This document shows positions 42,608-50,021 of a DNA stretch of 64,000 nt, in pieces. This DNA is from CALINB01 sp938045325 (GTDB lineage: Bacteria > Pseudomonadota > Alphaproteobacteria > Rhodospirillales > CALINB01). The first letter of the stretch is position 1, and each line of letters opens with the position of its first letter. The DNA lies in contig JAYNQW010000012.1 of the NCBI GenBank assembly GCA_038114465.1, positions 43,367-107,366 of the forward strand. Reading direction: 5' to 3'. The notes under the pieces are model-generated. The model was not told the DNA's origin, ran no database searches, and was given only the letters and a program-made list of their open reading frames with translations. The position numbers were made by a program, and so were the translations under genes.

Positions 42608-43339
42608 GTGCCCACGCAACACACGAACGCAACTGGTCCAAACTGCTTTACCTGCCAAGTCCGGGAAAAGACCGAATGGTGTGTGCTGGACGAAACAGAA
42701 TTGAACCTGATTAACGCGGGCAAGGTCAGCAGAAAATATCTGCCGGGCGAGACAATTTTTTCTGAAGGCGATTCGAGCGAGGGTATTTATTGCATCGAAT
42801 CCGGTCTTGTTGGTGTCCGAAAATCGGATGCGGACGGTAATTCCGTTCTTCTGTTTCTTGCCTCTCCCGGTGATACCGTCGGATACCGGTCATTACTCGC
42901 CGGCGAAGAACATAAATCCAGCGCCGAGGTACTTGAACCGAGTACAGTTTGCTTTATCGACCAAACGACCGTTCGGGAATTGCTGACGCACAACCCGTCA
43001 CTTGGCCTACGATTTCTCCAACGGGCCTCAAAAGATTTAGGCGATGCCGACGAACGCATTCTTCACAATGTATCGCTTTCGGTGCGCGCACGGTTTGCCC
43101 ATCTTTTACTGGTGTTAATTGACCAGCACGGATCAAAATCGGATGACGGCTCTTCTAATTTAAATTTACCGTTATCGCGTCAAGATTTAGCCGCGATGAT
43201 CGGCACAAGTCCGGAAAGCATGTCGCGCACCATTAAAAAACTTGAAGATGACGGTGTCGCAAAATTCTCTGGCCGCTCGGTTCATATCCCGACACTGGAG
43301 AACCTCTTAAGCGAAATTGATCCGGAAGCCGGCCTTTAG
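42608..43339 (+). CDS. Crp/Fnr-family transcription regulator, FNR-like
   Basis: The protein has a cyclic-nucleotide-type sensor fold (YLPGETIFSEGDSSEGIYCI, ESGLVGVRKSDADG) and a C-terminal helix-turn-helix with SRQDLAAMIGTSPESMSRTI and KKLEDDGVAKFSG. N-terminal cysteines in CFTCQVREKTEWC are like those that hold the oxygen-sensitive [4Fe-4S] cluster of FNR homologues, so oxygen or redox sensing is inferred. The start chosen is GTG 42608, six bases or so after GGGGGA; an upstream TTG frame has no ribosome site. It sits inside the ccm locus on the opposite strand, directly before an ion-channel gene. Confidence 0.88.
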   Translation: MPTQHTNATGPNCFTCQVREKTEWCVLDETELNLINAGKVSRKYLPGETIFSEGDSSEGIYCIESGLVGVRKSDADGNSVLLFLASPGDTVGYRSLLAGEEHKSSAEVLEPSTVCFIDQTTVRELLTHNPSLGLRFLQRASKDLGDADERILHNVSLSVRARFAHLLLVLIDQHGSKSDDGSSNLNLPLSRQDLAAMIGTSPESMSRTIKKLEDDGVAKFSGRSVHIPTLENLLSEIDPEAGL

Positions 43340-43363
43340 CTTTAATACAGTCAGGAATTAAGG

Positions 43364-43825
43364 ATGGTTACCTCTACCTTTATTGCCGTCGTTCTCGTTT
43401 CGCTGACCGTCCTTATCCATTACGAGTCCCTGCGTCTCACCGCCAACATCATCCCAAAGCTGAATATCCCGGCCCGAACGCGCATTATCGTTGTCATCAT
43501 GGGCGCCTTCATCGCGCATATTATTGAGATCCATGTATACGCCGCTGCGTATTTTTTAATGGCGACGCAATGGGGTTTGGGCGAGTTGAAACATTTTACC
43601 GGCGCCATCGACGGCAACTTTGACGACTATATTTATTATTCGATGGTGAGCTACACCTCACTTGGGCTCGGTGATGTGTGGCCGAAAGGCGGCCTCCGGC
43701 TGGTCACCGGCGTCGAAGCGTTGAACGGGCTTATTCTGATTGCCTGGACTGCCTCATTTACCTATCTCGCGATGGAAAAATTTTGGGTCCTGCCTCATTC
43801 ACGGCGCAAAAAGAAATCGAAATAA
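43364..43825 (+). CDS. Two-TM potassium channel-like protein
   Basis: This 153-residue membrane protein has an N-terminal helix (STFIAVVLVSLTVLIHYESL), a helix near residues 44-70 (IIVVIMGAFIAHIIEIHVYA), a pore region and a final helix (ALNGLILIAWTASFTYLAME). The pore motif YTSLGLGDVWP resembles the T-x-G-x-G-D filter of bacterial potassium channels, with Leu where Tyr or Phe is usual in the filter. The C-terminus is Lys/Arg-rich. It follows the FNR-like regulator by 24 bp and may be under its control. It converges on ccmD. Confidence 0.85.
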   Translation: MVTSTFIAVVLVSLTVLIHYESLRLTANIIPKLNIPARTRIIVVIMGAFIAHIIEIHVYAAAYFLMATQWGLGELKHFTGAIDGNFDDYIYYSMVSYTSLGLGDVWPKGGLRLVTGVEALNGLILIAWTASFTYLAMEKFWVLPHSRRKKKSK

Positions 43826-43835
43826 ACGATTTAAT

Positions 43836-44003
43836 TTAATGCTCTGATTCAGAACGCTCCAATTGTTCCAGCATTCTGGATTGCGTTTTCAGGTTTCGCA
43901 GCGAGACGATTAACATCACCAATAATACAGCAGCGCTGATTAAAAATGCCGGCCAAACAAAAGCGCCGTAGCCACCCATATCAAAAAAATGACTCCAGTT
44001 CAT
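43836..44003 (-). CDS. ccmD: Heme exporter protein CcmD
   Basis: This is a 55-residue single-TM protein that releases holo-CcmE from the CcmABC complex. MNWSHFFDMGGYGAFVWPAF carries the family signature, followed by the hydrophobic helix and a charged C-terminal tail (LEQLERSESEH). Its ATG forms an ATGA overlap with the ccmC stop. It is easily missed because of its size. Confidence 0.93.
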   Translation of the reverse strand: MNWSHFFDMGGYGAFVWPAFLISAAVLLVMLIVSLRNLKTQSRMLEQLERSESEH

Positions 44004-44734
44004 GAGCGCTGCTCCTGTTGCGCCTGCTTCATTTGCAAAACACGCACTTTTTGTCCGATCAGTTCACCGCGCACACGCACCATCAACACCCAGCAATAGT
44101 AAAACGTGTAAGATCCCGCCATCAGCAGCAACGGTGTTAACATCGAAGCATCGATTGTCGGCCCGTCCATGCGGACAACGCTGGCCGGCTGATGCAGGGT
44201 ATTCCACCAATCGACGGAAAATTTAATAATCGGAATATTCACAAAACCGACAATGGCCAAAATCGAGGCGGCTTGGCCGCCCCGGCGCGCATCATCGAAG
44301 GCGTTATGCAGGGCGATATAGCCGAGATACAAAAAGAATAAGACCAAAACCGACGTCAGACGGGCATCCCAAACCCACCAGGCCCCCCACATGGGCTTAC
44401 CCCAAAGAGAACCTGTTATGAGGGCTAAAAACGTAAAACACGCACCGATGGGCGCACTTGATTTCGCGACCAATGTAGCAACGGGATGTTTCCAAATTAA
44501 GGCCGCAGCACTCATCGCCGCCATGACGCTATAGGCAAACATCGCCATCCAGGCCGCCGGCACATGAACGTACATAATCCGCACCGATTCCCCTTGCTGA
44601 TAATCGGGCGGCGCCTTGAAAAGACCGAGATACAAACCACCAGCCAGCATCCCAATCGTAAGAGCGGCAAACCAGGGCGTTAAGGCCGTGCTTAAGCGTA
44701 AAAATCGGGTTGGATTGGCAAATTTATGAAACAT
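44000..44734 (-). CDS. ccmC: Heme export/handling protein CcmC
   Basis: This six-TM membrane protein loads heme onto CcmE. The 244 residues have the tryptophan-rich periplasmic motif WGKPMWGAWWVWDARLTSVL and the flanking conserved histidines, with VRIMYVHVPAAWMAMFAYSV in the first half. It lies between ccmB and ccmD in one transcript. Confidence 0.96.
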   Translation of the reverse strand: MFHKFANPTRFLRLSTALTPWFAALTIGMLAGGLYLGLFKAPPDYQQGESVRIMYVHVPAAWMAMFAYSVMAAMSAAALIWKHPVATLVAKSSAPIGACFTFLALITGSLWGKPMWGAWWVWDARLTSVLVLFFLYLGYIALHNAFDDARRGGQAASILAIVGFVNIPIIKFSVDWWNTLHQPASVVRMDGPTIDASMLTPLLLMAGSYTFYYCWVLMVRVRGELIGQKVRVLQMKQAQQEQRS

Positions 44735-44763
44735 GGAAAGTCATTTCAGAATAGATCAAAGCG

Positions 44764-45429
44764 TTATTCAAGCGCCTGGCGAATAGCCGCCGCGCTTGCC
44801 CAAGGGCATAGCGCTAATGAGGCCAGAAAAAAACCGGAAAGAATCAAAAGTTGCGGTTTTACCGCCAGGCCGTTCAGCGCACCGTCAATGGCGCTAACAC
44901 CGAAAATCAAAACAGGGATAAACAACGGCAAAATCAACAACGACAGCAGCACCCCGCCCCGGCGCGCTCCCAATATCAACGCTGCCCCGATCGCGCCGAT
45001 CAGGCTTAATGACGGTGTCCCCAAAAGAAGCACCAGCAACAACATCGCGACACCATCGGGGTCCATGTTCAACATCAAGGCCATCACGGGTGCCGCCACG
45101 ATCAGCGGCAATCCCGTCGTCATCCAATGGGCGGTCACCTTGGCCAGCACGCTCATTTCCAACGGCAACGGCGCGAGCGCCAGCAGCTCAAGGCTGCCGT
45201 CCTCGAAATCGGCTTGAAACAACCGTTCCAGAGCCAGCATCGCCGCTAAAAGAGCGGCAACCCAAATGATACCCGGGGCGATACGCGCCAAAATATTCGG
45301 CTCCGGTCCGACGCCGAACGGAAACAACACGATAGCCAGTACAAAAAAGACCAGCACCATCAGGCTGTCCATGTGCTGACGGAACGCGAGATTCAATTCG
45401 CGTTTAATGACGTGCCCAAATGCTGTCAT
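44764..45429 (-). CDS. ccmB: Heme ABC exporter permease CcmB
   Basis: This is the membrane subunit partnering CcmA. The 221 residues have six predicted helices; FGVGPEPNILARIAPGIIWV is typical of the family, as is LERLFQADFEDGSLELLALA. Its start overlaps the ccmA stop by four bases (ATGA), linking subunit production. Confidence 0.95.
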   Translation of the reverse strand: MTAFGHVIKRELNLAFRQHMDSLMVLVFFVLAIVLFPFGVGPEPNILARIAPGIIWVAALLAAMLALERLFQADFEDGSLELLALAPLPLEMSVLAKVTAHWMTTGLPLIVAAPVMALMLNMDPDGVAMLLLVLLLGTPSLSLIGAIGAALILGARRGGVLLSLLILPLFIPVLIFGVSAIDGALNGLAVKPQLLILSGFFLASLALCPWASAAAIRQALE

Positions 45430-46061
45430 GACACCGTCCTCGCGGTAAAATCATCAAGAGATAAACTTTGCATATCCCCGGGGATATCACGGGCATGGGT
45501 CGCGAGCACAGTCATGCCGCCACCGGCACGGTGCTCGCCGATCACATCGGCGAGAATTTCGGTCGAGCGGGCATCAAGGGCATTGGCTGGCTCATCGAGC
45601 AGCCACAACGGCGCCGGGGCCGCCAGCAATCGGGCCAAGGCCAGCCGGCGGGTTTGCCCCGCCGACAAATAACGCGCCGGCAGATTTGCTAAATGGCCGA
45701 TCTCAAACCGGGCCAAGGCCTGATCAACCCCAAATCCATCCTGCGATGGGCGCAAGCGGGCCCAAAACCCCAAATTTTCACGGACGCTTAAAGCCGGTTT
45801 GACCGCATTGCCGTGACCCACGTAATGAAGTCGCGCGCCGTGCGCGTCCGGCTCGTCGGCGGTATTTTCCTGACCCCACATCACCGATCCCGACTCGGGC
45901 TTCAGCAATCCCGCCATCAAGCGCAGCAAGCTCGATTTTCCACTGCCATTCGCGCCCTGCAGAATCAGTGCGTCACCTGAATGAAGGGCAAAATCGAGGC
46001 CGGAAAATACGGTCCGTTCGCCACGGATACACTGCAGTTGGGAGCCGGTAAATGTCGTCAT
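45426..46061 (-). CDS. ccmA: Heme ABC exporter ATPase CcmA
   Basis: This ABC ATPase powers release of holo-CcmE by CcmABCD. The 211 residues contain Walker A GANGSGKSSLL, signature LSAGQTRRLALARLL, Walker B WLLDEPANALD and the switch histidine in VLATHARD. It is the first gene of ccmABCD. The divergent 227-bp region up to the tetR gene should hold the promoters of both. Confidence 0.95.
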   Translation of the reverse strand: MTTFTGSQLQCIRGERTVFSGLDFALHSGDALILQGANGSGKSSLLRLMAGLLKPESGSVMWGQENTADEPDAHGARLHYVGHGNAVKPALSVRENLGFWARLRPSQDGFGVDQALARFEIGHLANLPARYLSAGQTRRLALARLLAAPAPLWLLDEPANALDARSTEILADVIGEHRAGGGMTVLATHARDIPGDMQSLSLDDFTARTVS

Positions 46062-46288
46062 AAACTGCCCAGGTCGTCATTTCTAAGCCGGGCTGACCGT
46101 AATCGATCTCACCTGTAAAAAGAAGACCTGCTTGAAGCCCCTTGCAAATCCTTGTCCCTCCATCAGGCTCTTGTCACGTACAAGCCGCATATACAGGGCT
46201 CCTCACGCATAATTGATAAGACGGGGTGGTCCATACCCCTGTATTTAGAGGGAAGAAACAGCCAAAAAAATTAACTAGGACGCTTAAG

Positions 46289-46870
46289 ATGGGACGGCCC
46301 AGAGAATTTGATAAAACTGAAGCGCTCAGCAAAGCCACCGAGGTATTTTGGCTTAAAGGCTACGAGGCCTCCTCGCTGAAAGACCTCATCGACGCCATGG
46401 GCATCAGCAAAAGCAGTTTTTACGAAACTTACGGCTGCAAACAGGATCTCTTCCTCTCCAGTATCGATCACTACGCAAATACGGCCTTAAAAGACATGGC
46501 CCTCATGCTGGAATCCGATATGCCGGGCCGGGAAGCCATCGCCCAGGTATTTCTGCACACGGCGAACCGGTTTATCACCCACGCCACCCCGATGGGTTGT
46601 CTCCTGAGCAACAGCGCCGCCGAATTGGCCCCCGATTGTGAGCCGGCCAAAAATAAAGTCGTTGGCTATTTTCAACGTGCCGAAGAGGCCTTCACCAAAG
46701 CTGTCGAGCGGGGTCAGCAGGAAGGGACGATCACGACCGATCAAGAAGCCAAAGCGTTGGGCCGGTTTTTGGTCTCAAGCATGAACGGCTTGCAGGTCGT
46801 CGGCAAAGCCAACCAGGACGAACAAACCCTGAAGGACATCGTGACCACGATCATTAAAGCACTCGATTGA
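46289..46870 (+). CDS. TetR/AcrR-family repressor
   Basis: The 193-residue protein begins MGRPREFDKTEALSKATEVF. The HTH is in SSLKDLIDAMGISKSSFYET, and the ligand-binding domain (HATPMGCLLSNSAAELAPDC) follows. The ATG at 46289 has AGGA upstream; the 21-codon longer frame is unlikely. A GGGGT/ACCCC inverted repeat at 46223-46239 lies in the leader and may be its operator. The regulated gene may be itself, the small downstream ORFs or ccmA; the sequence does not decide. Confidence 0.85.
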   Translation: MGRPREFDKTEALSKATEVFWLKGYEASSLKDLIDAMGISKSSFYETYGCKQDLFLSSIDHYANTALKDMALMLESDMPGREAIAQVFLHTANRFITHATPMGCLLSNSAAELAPDCEPAKNKVVGYFQRAEEAFTKAVERGQQEGTITTDQEAKALGRFLVSSMNGLQVVGKANQDEQTLKDIVTTIIKALD

Positions 46871-46945
46871 TTCTTAAAGAAAATATTACCCTTCCGTTCG
46901 GCCCCATCTAAGCACAACACCACCTCATTCAAAAAAATTACGCCC

Positions 46946-46959
46946 GTGACCGACGTCAC
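46946..46959. promoter_or_regulatory. Palindrome GTGAC-CGAC-GTCAC upstream of a small ORF
   Basis: Perfect five-base arms with a four-base spacer lie 54 bp before the ATG at 47013. It is a candidate operator. The TGAC/GTCA arms do not identify a regulator. Confidence 0.4.
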
Positions 46960-47012
46960 AGACGCGCGCAACTTTGCCCGCTAAAACATGATTGCAGGTT
47001 AGGAGATACGCC

Positions 47013-47222
47013 ATGTTTATTCGGACCCTCGATCAACGTTTATCTTCACAGGCACCATTCGTCAGTAAAGCGGCACAGGTTGTTCCGTCCACCACACGGC
47101 GGCGGCATTATTATCCGTTACGCATTCTGGCGCGGGCATTTACCGTGATCGGCGTGGCAACTGCCGTTTATGCGACGGCTCTTATCAGCCTCTCGTTTCA
47201 TAGCGGAATCATTGCGTTTTAA
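47013..47222 (+). CDS. Small single-TM hypothetical protein
   Basis: The 69-residue protein starts MFIRTLDQRLSSQAPFVSKA, with a basic stretch (TTRRRHYYPLRILARAF) and one C-terminal hydrophobic helix (IGVATAVYATALISLSF). The start is set by TAGGAG upstream. I recognise no family. The basic residues before the helix suggest an inner-membrane protein with its N-terminus in the cytoplasm. Confidence 0.6.
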   Translation: MFIRTLDQRLSSQAPFVSKAAQVVPSTTRRRHYYPLRILARAFTVIGVATAVYATALISLSFHSGIIAF

Positions 47223-47288
47223 CGTCACTATCATGAGCAGCCGCTATTAAAAATTTTAGTAAACCAAATTAAGAAGAGACCAAGACCC

Positions 47289-47405
47289 ATGAGAAGTATT
47301 CGCCAATTTATATCGGCCCTATGCCGGCTTCTCGGCATTCACCGATACACAGGCAAACGAAACCGGTTGCCGGTTGTCGTCATCATGCCGCCGTCCCTGC
47401 GGTAA
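47289..47405 (+). CDS. Very small basic ORF
   Basis: This is a 38-codon frame starting MRSIRQFISALCRLLGIHRY, with AAGAAGAG about 12 bases upstream. It is basic and amphipathic-looking. It follows the preceding small ORF by 66 bp. Coding status is uncertain; the support is the ribosome site and position only. Confidence 0.35.
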   Translation: MRSIRQFISALCRLLGIHRYTGKRNRLPVVVIMPPSLR

Positions 47406-47458
47406 AAAAATTTCCTTCGATGTGCATTCCTCCCAAGATGCATACCAAAAGCAAAAAA

Positions 47459-47484
47459 AGCCGGGCGCCATAAGGTGCCCGGCT
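47459..47484 (-). terminator. Intrinsic terminator of the symporter transcript
   Basis: AGCCGGGCGCC and GGTGCCCGGCT pair over 11 bp with an ATAA loop. Read on the minus strand, the stem is followed by TTTTTTTGCTTTT, a good intrinsic terminator. It lies 150 bp past the end of the symporter gene, and could also cap the plus-strand small ORFs without a T-run. Confidence 0.8.
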
Positions 47485-47511
47485 AAGTTTCGGCATGTTG
47501 CCGATCTTGGG

Positions 47512-47561
47512 GACCAGAGAGGGGAGTCTCTGGGTATGTAGATCAGGAAGGTCTACACAAT
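47512..47561. other. Two adjacent small hairpins in non-coding DNA
   Basis: CAGAGA-GGGGAG-TCTCTG is followed by GTAGA-TCAGGAAGG-TCTAC. They lie between the symporter stop and its terminator, so they would be in a structured 3' UTR or a small RNA using that terminator. No known RNA family is recognised. Confidence 0.4.
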
Positions 47562-47635
47562 GATCAATATAGGAATGAATTGTGGCAATTTTATGCCCAA
47601 GTTAAATATTTTTTTAGGCTGGAATTAACCGGAAT

Positions 47636-49033
47636 TCAGCGCTTTTGACCGACCAGGCACCCGGCCAGAAAACCCGTGGTGCAAACCAACAGCCCATAAA
47701 CATTAACACCGAGATCGTCGGCGTATTTTCCACTGCCGATATCGATCCAGGCCGGAAAAATAGCCGCCCCCGTGGCGCTCTCCAGCGTAACCAAGACACC
47801 CAAAACCAGCCCGGGCCAGAAAGCAAGATGGAAACTAACCGGGCCCGCACCGGGCACGAAGGACAATAAAAAGATTGGCGCCAAACCCATCACCATGGTG
47901 CCCGATATCGTTGTCGCGGCGATAATCGCCGGGCCGATTTGATCACCAAGATAAATACCCAACAGCGGAATATTCCCCAAAACGGCAATCGCAATGATGC
48001 CGTAACGGCCCCAGCGCATGTGCATTTCATTGGGCGTCCCGGTTTGTTGCGGCAGGTCCCGGGCAAACAGCTTCGCCGTGCTGGCAAATGTAGAATCGAG
48101 CGTCGAGCCCGCGCTTGTCAACATAATGGCGTTGGTCATCAACAGCAGCGGCAAACCGAGCTGTGCCGGCACGCTTAAAGTCGGGTTGCCGCTTAAGTTA
48201 TTGGACAAGGCGTATAGGCCAACAAATCCAAACAAGAAGATGAATCCACCGGCGATCAGACCGGCAAGCACGAAACCTTTCAGCATGACCTTGGGCGACG
48301 TAATAAAACCGCGATCGGTCAGAACCGGATCATGGAACGGATAGCTCAGGACCTGAACCAAGGCGAGCGCGCAAAACGTCAAACCCGCCCAATGTACGGA
48401 ATTGGAAACCTGTGGAATGCCTTTTTGCGCGATATCAGGCATGACGTAGACCATTACGCCGCCAAGCAAGACGGCGGCCAAAACCATTTGCGCGCCATCG
48501 GTCAACAAGCTGCCACGCAATCCCGTGCGCCAAGTGTAAAAAACGGTGAATACCGTCACTACTAAAACGGCTACCCAATAGGCCCCACTGCCCTCAGCAC
48601 CGAAATAGAGCCCGGCAACTTTCGTGTTCGACCAAACTTCATTGAAAAGCCGTATCGCAATCGCGGCGATAAAAAGCTTGGCACACAAGGCACCATATTT
48701 ACGCACCAAAAACGCGGGTAAGGAATCGTCACCGGCACGGGTTCTGATCATATAGATGGCGATACCGGCGGTTAAAAAGCTGAGATAATAAATCGCATAA
48801 CCGATGGAACCTGTAATCCCGAAGGCATAAGCGAGGCCCGCCGAGTTGGCGATGGATTTTGCGAAAATCCAGGAGATCGCCGCACTGGCAATCAGCAGCC
48901 ACAGGCCGGGGGCGCGGCCCGCATCACTGCCGCCATCGAAAAACCCGGCCGTCGTTGTTGAGCGCGGCGCCATCCACCACACCAACAGGCCGTAACCAAG
49001 CATTACCAGCCAGGGCAACATTGATGAGGTCAT
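47636..49033 (-). CDS. Sodium:solute symporter family protein
   Basis: This 465-residue membrane protein of the SSS family has about 12-13 helices. SAAISWIFAKSIANSAGLAYAF and SIGYAIYYLSFLTAGIAIYMIR are near the N-terminus. The Na-site region TNAIMLTSAGSTLDSTFAST and YTWRTGLRGSLLTDGAQMVLA support the family. Substrate cannot be told. The start is placed at ATG 49033 (MTSSMLPWLVMLGYG), as the 14-codon longer frame overlaps the upstream divergent region. Confidence 0.87.
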   Translation of the reverse strand: MTSSMLPWLVMLGYGLLVWWMAPRSTTTAGFFDGGSDAGRAPGLWLLIASAAISWIFAKSIANSAGLAYAFGITGSIGYAIYYLSFLTAGIAIYMIRTRAGDDSLPAFLVRKYGALCAKLFIAAIAIRLFNEVWSNTKVAGLYFGAEGSGAYWVAVLVVTVFTVFYTWRTGLRGSLLTDGAQMVLAAVLLGGVMVYVMPDIAQKGIPQVSNSVHWAGLTFCALALVQVLSYPFHDPVLTDRGFITSPKVMLKGFVLAGLIAGGFIFLFGFVGLYALSNNLSGNPTLSVPAQLGLPLLLMTNAIMLTSAGSTLDSTFASTAKLFARDLPQQTGTPNEMHMRWGRYGIIAIAVLGNIPLLGIYLGDQIGPAIIAATTISGTMVMGLAPIFLLSFVPGAGPVSFHLAFWPGLVLGVLVTLESATGAAIFPAWIDIGSGKYADDLGVNVYGLLVCTTGFLAGCLVGQKR

Positions 49034-49265
49034 GAGAATTTGGCTCCAGGGAGAAATGAGCCCTGTTAAAAGCACATCTCATTCCATCGAAACAAGCCAA
49101 TCGCGTTCACAAAACAGCGATGAACCCGGCACGGGCACGGCCAGCCGATTGAACGATCAGTCCAAAACCGCGTTTCAAGCCGAATACCGGCTATTTTTAG
49201 GGATCACCGAAACTTCACTCGCATGTGATTGGCAACCCGTGACTCGATGGCGTATGGTCCCCGTC

Positions 49266-50009
49266 ATGATCACAATGATTCGTATTGCTGTTTTATTTAT
49301 CGCCTTGGCGATTTCACCTTTGGTCCCGGCTTTCGAAGCGGCGGCAAAAGACAAGCAACCTATTGTGATCGAGCTCTATACGTCACAAGGCTGCTCGTCG
49401 TGCCCGCCGGCCGATAAATTTATGGGTGAGCTCATCAAACGTGATGATATCCTCGGCCTTACGTTTCATGTCGATTATTGGGATTATATCGGCTGGAAAG
49501 ATCCGTTTGCACGACCGGAAAATACCGCGCGCCAAAAAGATCTCTCGAGCCGCCTCGGCCTGCGCCACATTTATACACCGCAAATGATCATCCACGGGGC
49601 GGTGAATGCAGTCGGCTCCAGCGAATGGGATGTCGAGCGGGCGATCAAACACACAAAAAATTATCCGCAAACACCGGTGAAACTAACCCATAACAAAGGT
49701 AGCCAGCTGAACATTTCGATCCCGGCCTCGGCGACGAAAGAACCGGCAAATATCTATATCATTGCTTATGATGATGTTCACACGACTTCGATCAAACGCG
49801 GAGAAAACAGCGGACGCAAATTAAGTTACTTCAATGTCGTGCGCGATATGAAGCATGTCGGCGATTGGTCCGGCGAAGCCGTCAGCTTAAATGTGCCGCT
49901 AACGGGAATGATGGCATCGGGGCGCAGCGCCTGTGCGGTTATTATTCAGTCGGAACGGTCCGGCCATATTTTAGGCGCCGCTGAAATTCGCCTGAATCAC
50001 CCCAGCTAA
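49266..50009 (+). CDS. DUF1223 secreted thioredoxin-like protein
   Basis: The DUF1223 family is common in Alphaproteobacteria and has a thioredoxin-like start with a CxxC. A signal peptide (MIRIAVLFIALAISPLVPAF) is followed by IVIELYTSQGCSSCPPADKF with the CxxC, then HVDYWDYIGWKDPFARPENT and YTPQMIIHGAVNAVGSSEW, the family signatures. Several ATGs (49254, 49266, 49275) are possible; the middle one is chosen. A much longer upstream frame overlaps the divergent symporter gene and is not favoured. The exact activity is unknown. Confidence 0.88.
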   Translation: MITMIRIAVLFIALAISPLVPAFEAAAKDKQPIVIELYTSQGCSSCPPADKFMGELIKRDDILGLTFHVDYWDYIGWKDPFARPENTARQKDLSSRLGLRHIYTPQMIIHGAVNAVGSSEWDVERAIKHTKNYPQTPVKLTHNKGSQLNISIPASATKEPANIYIIAYDDVHTTSIKRGENSGRKLSYFNVVRDMKHVGDWSGEAVSLNVPLTGMMASGRSACAVIIQSERSGHILGAAEIRLNHPS

Positions 50010-50021
50010 TTACTAGCTGAT

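Noticed and set aside
49032..49265. 78-codon upstream extension of the DUF1223 gene
   Set aside because: It has no similarity to the family and precedes a clear signal peptide.
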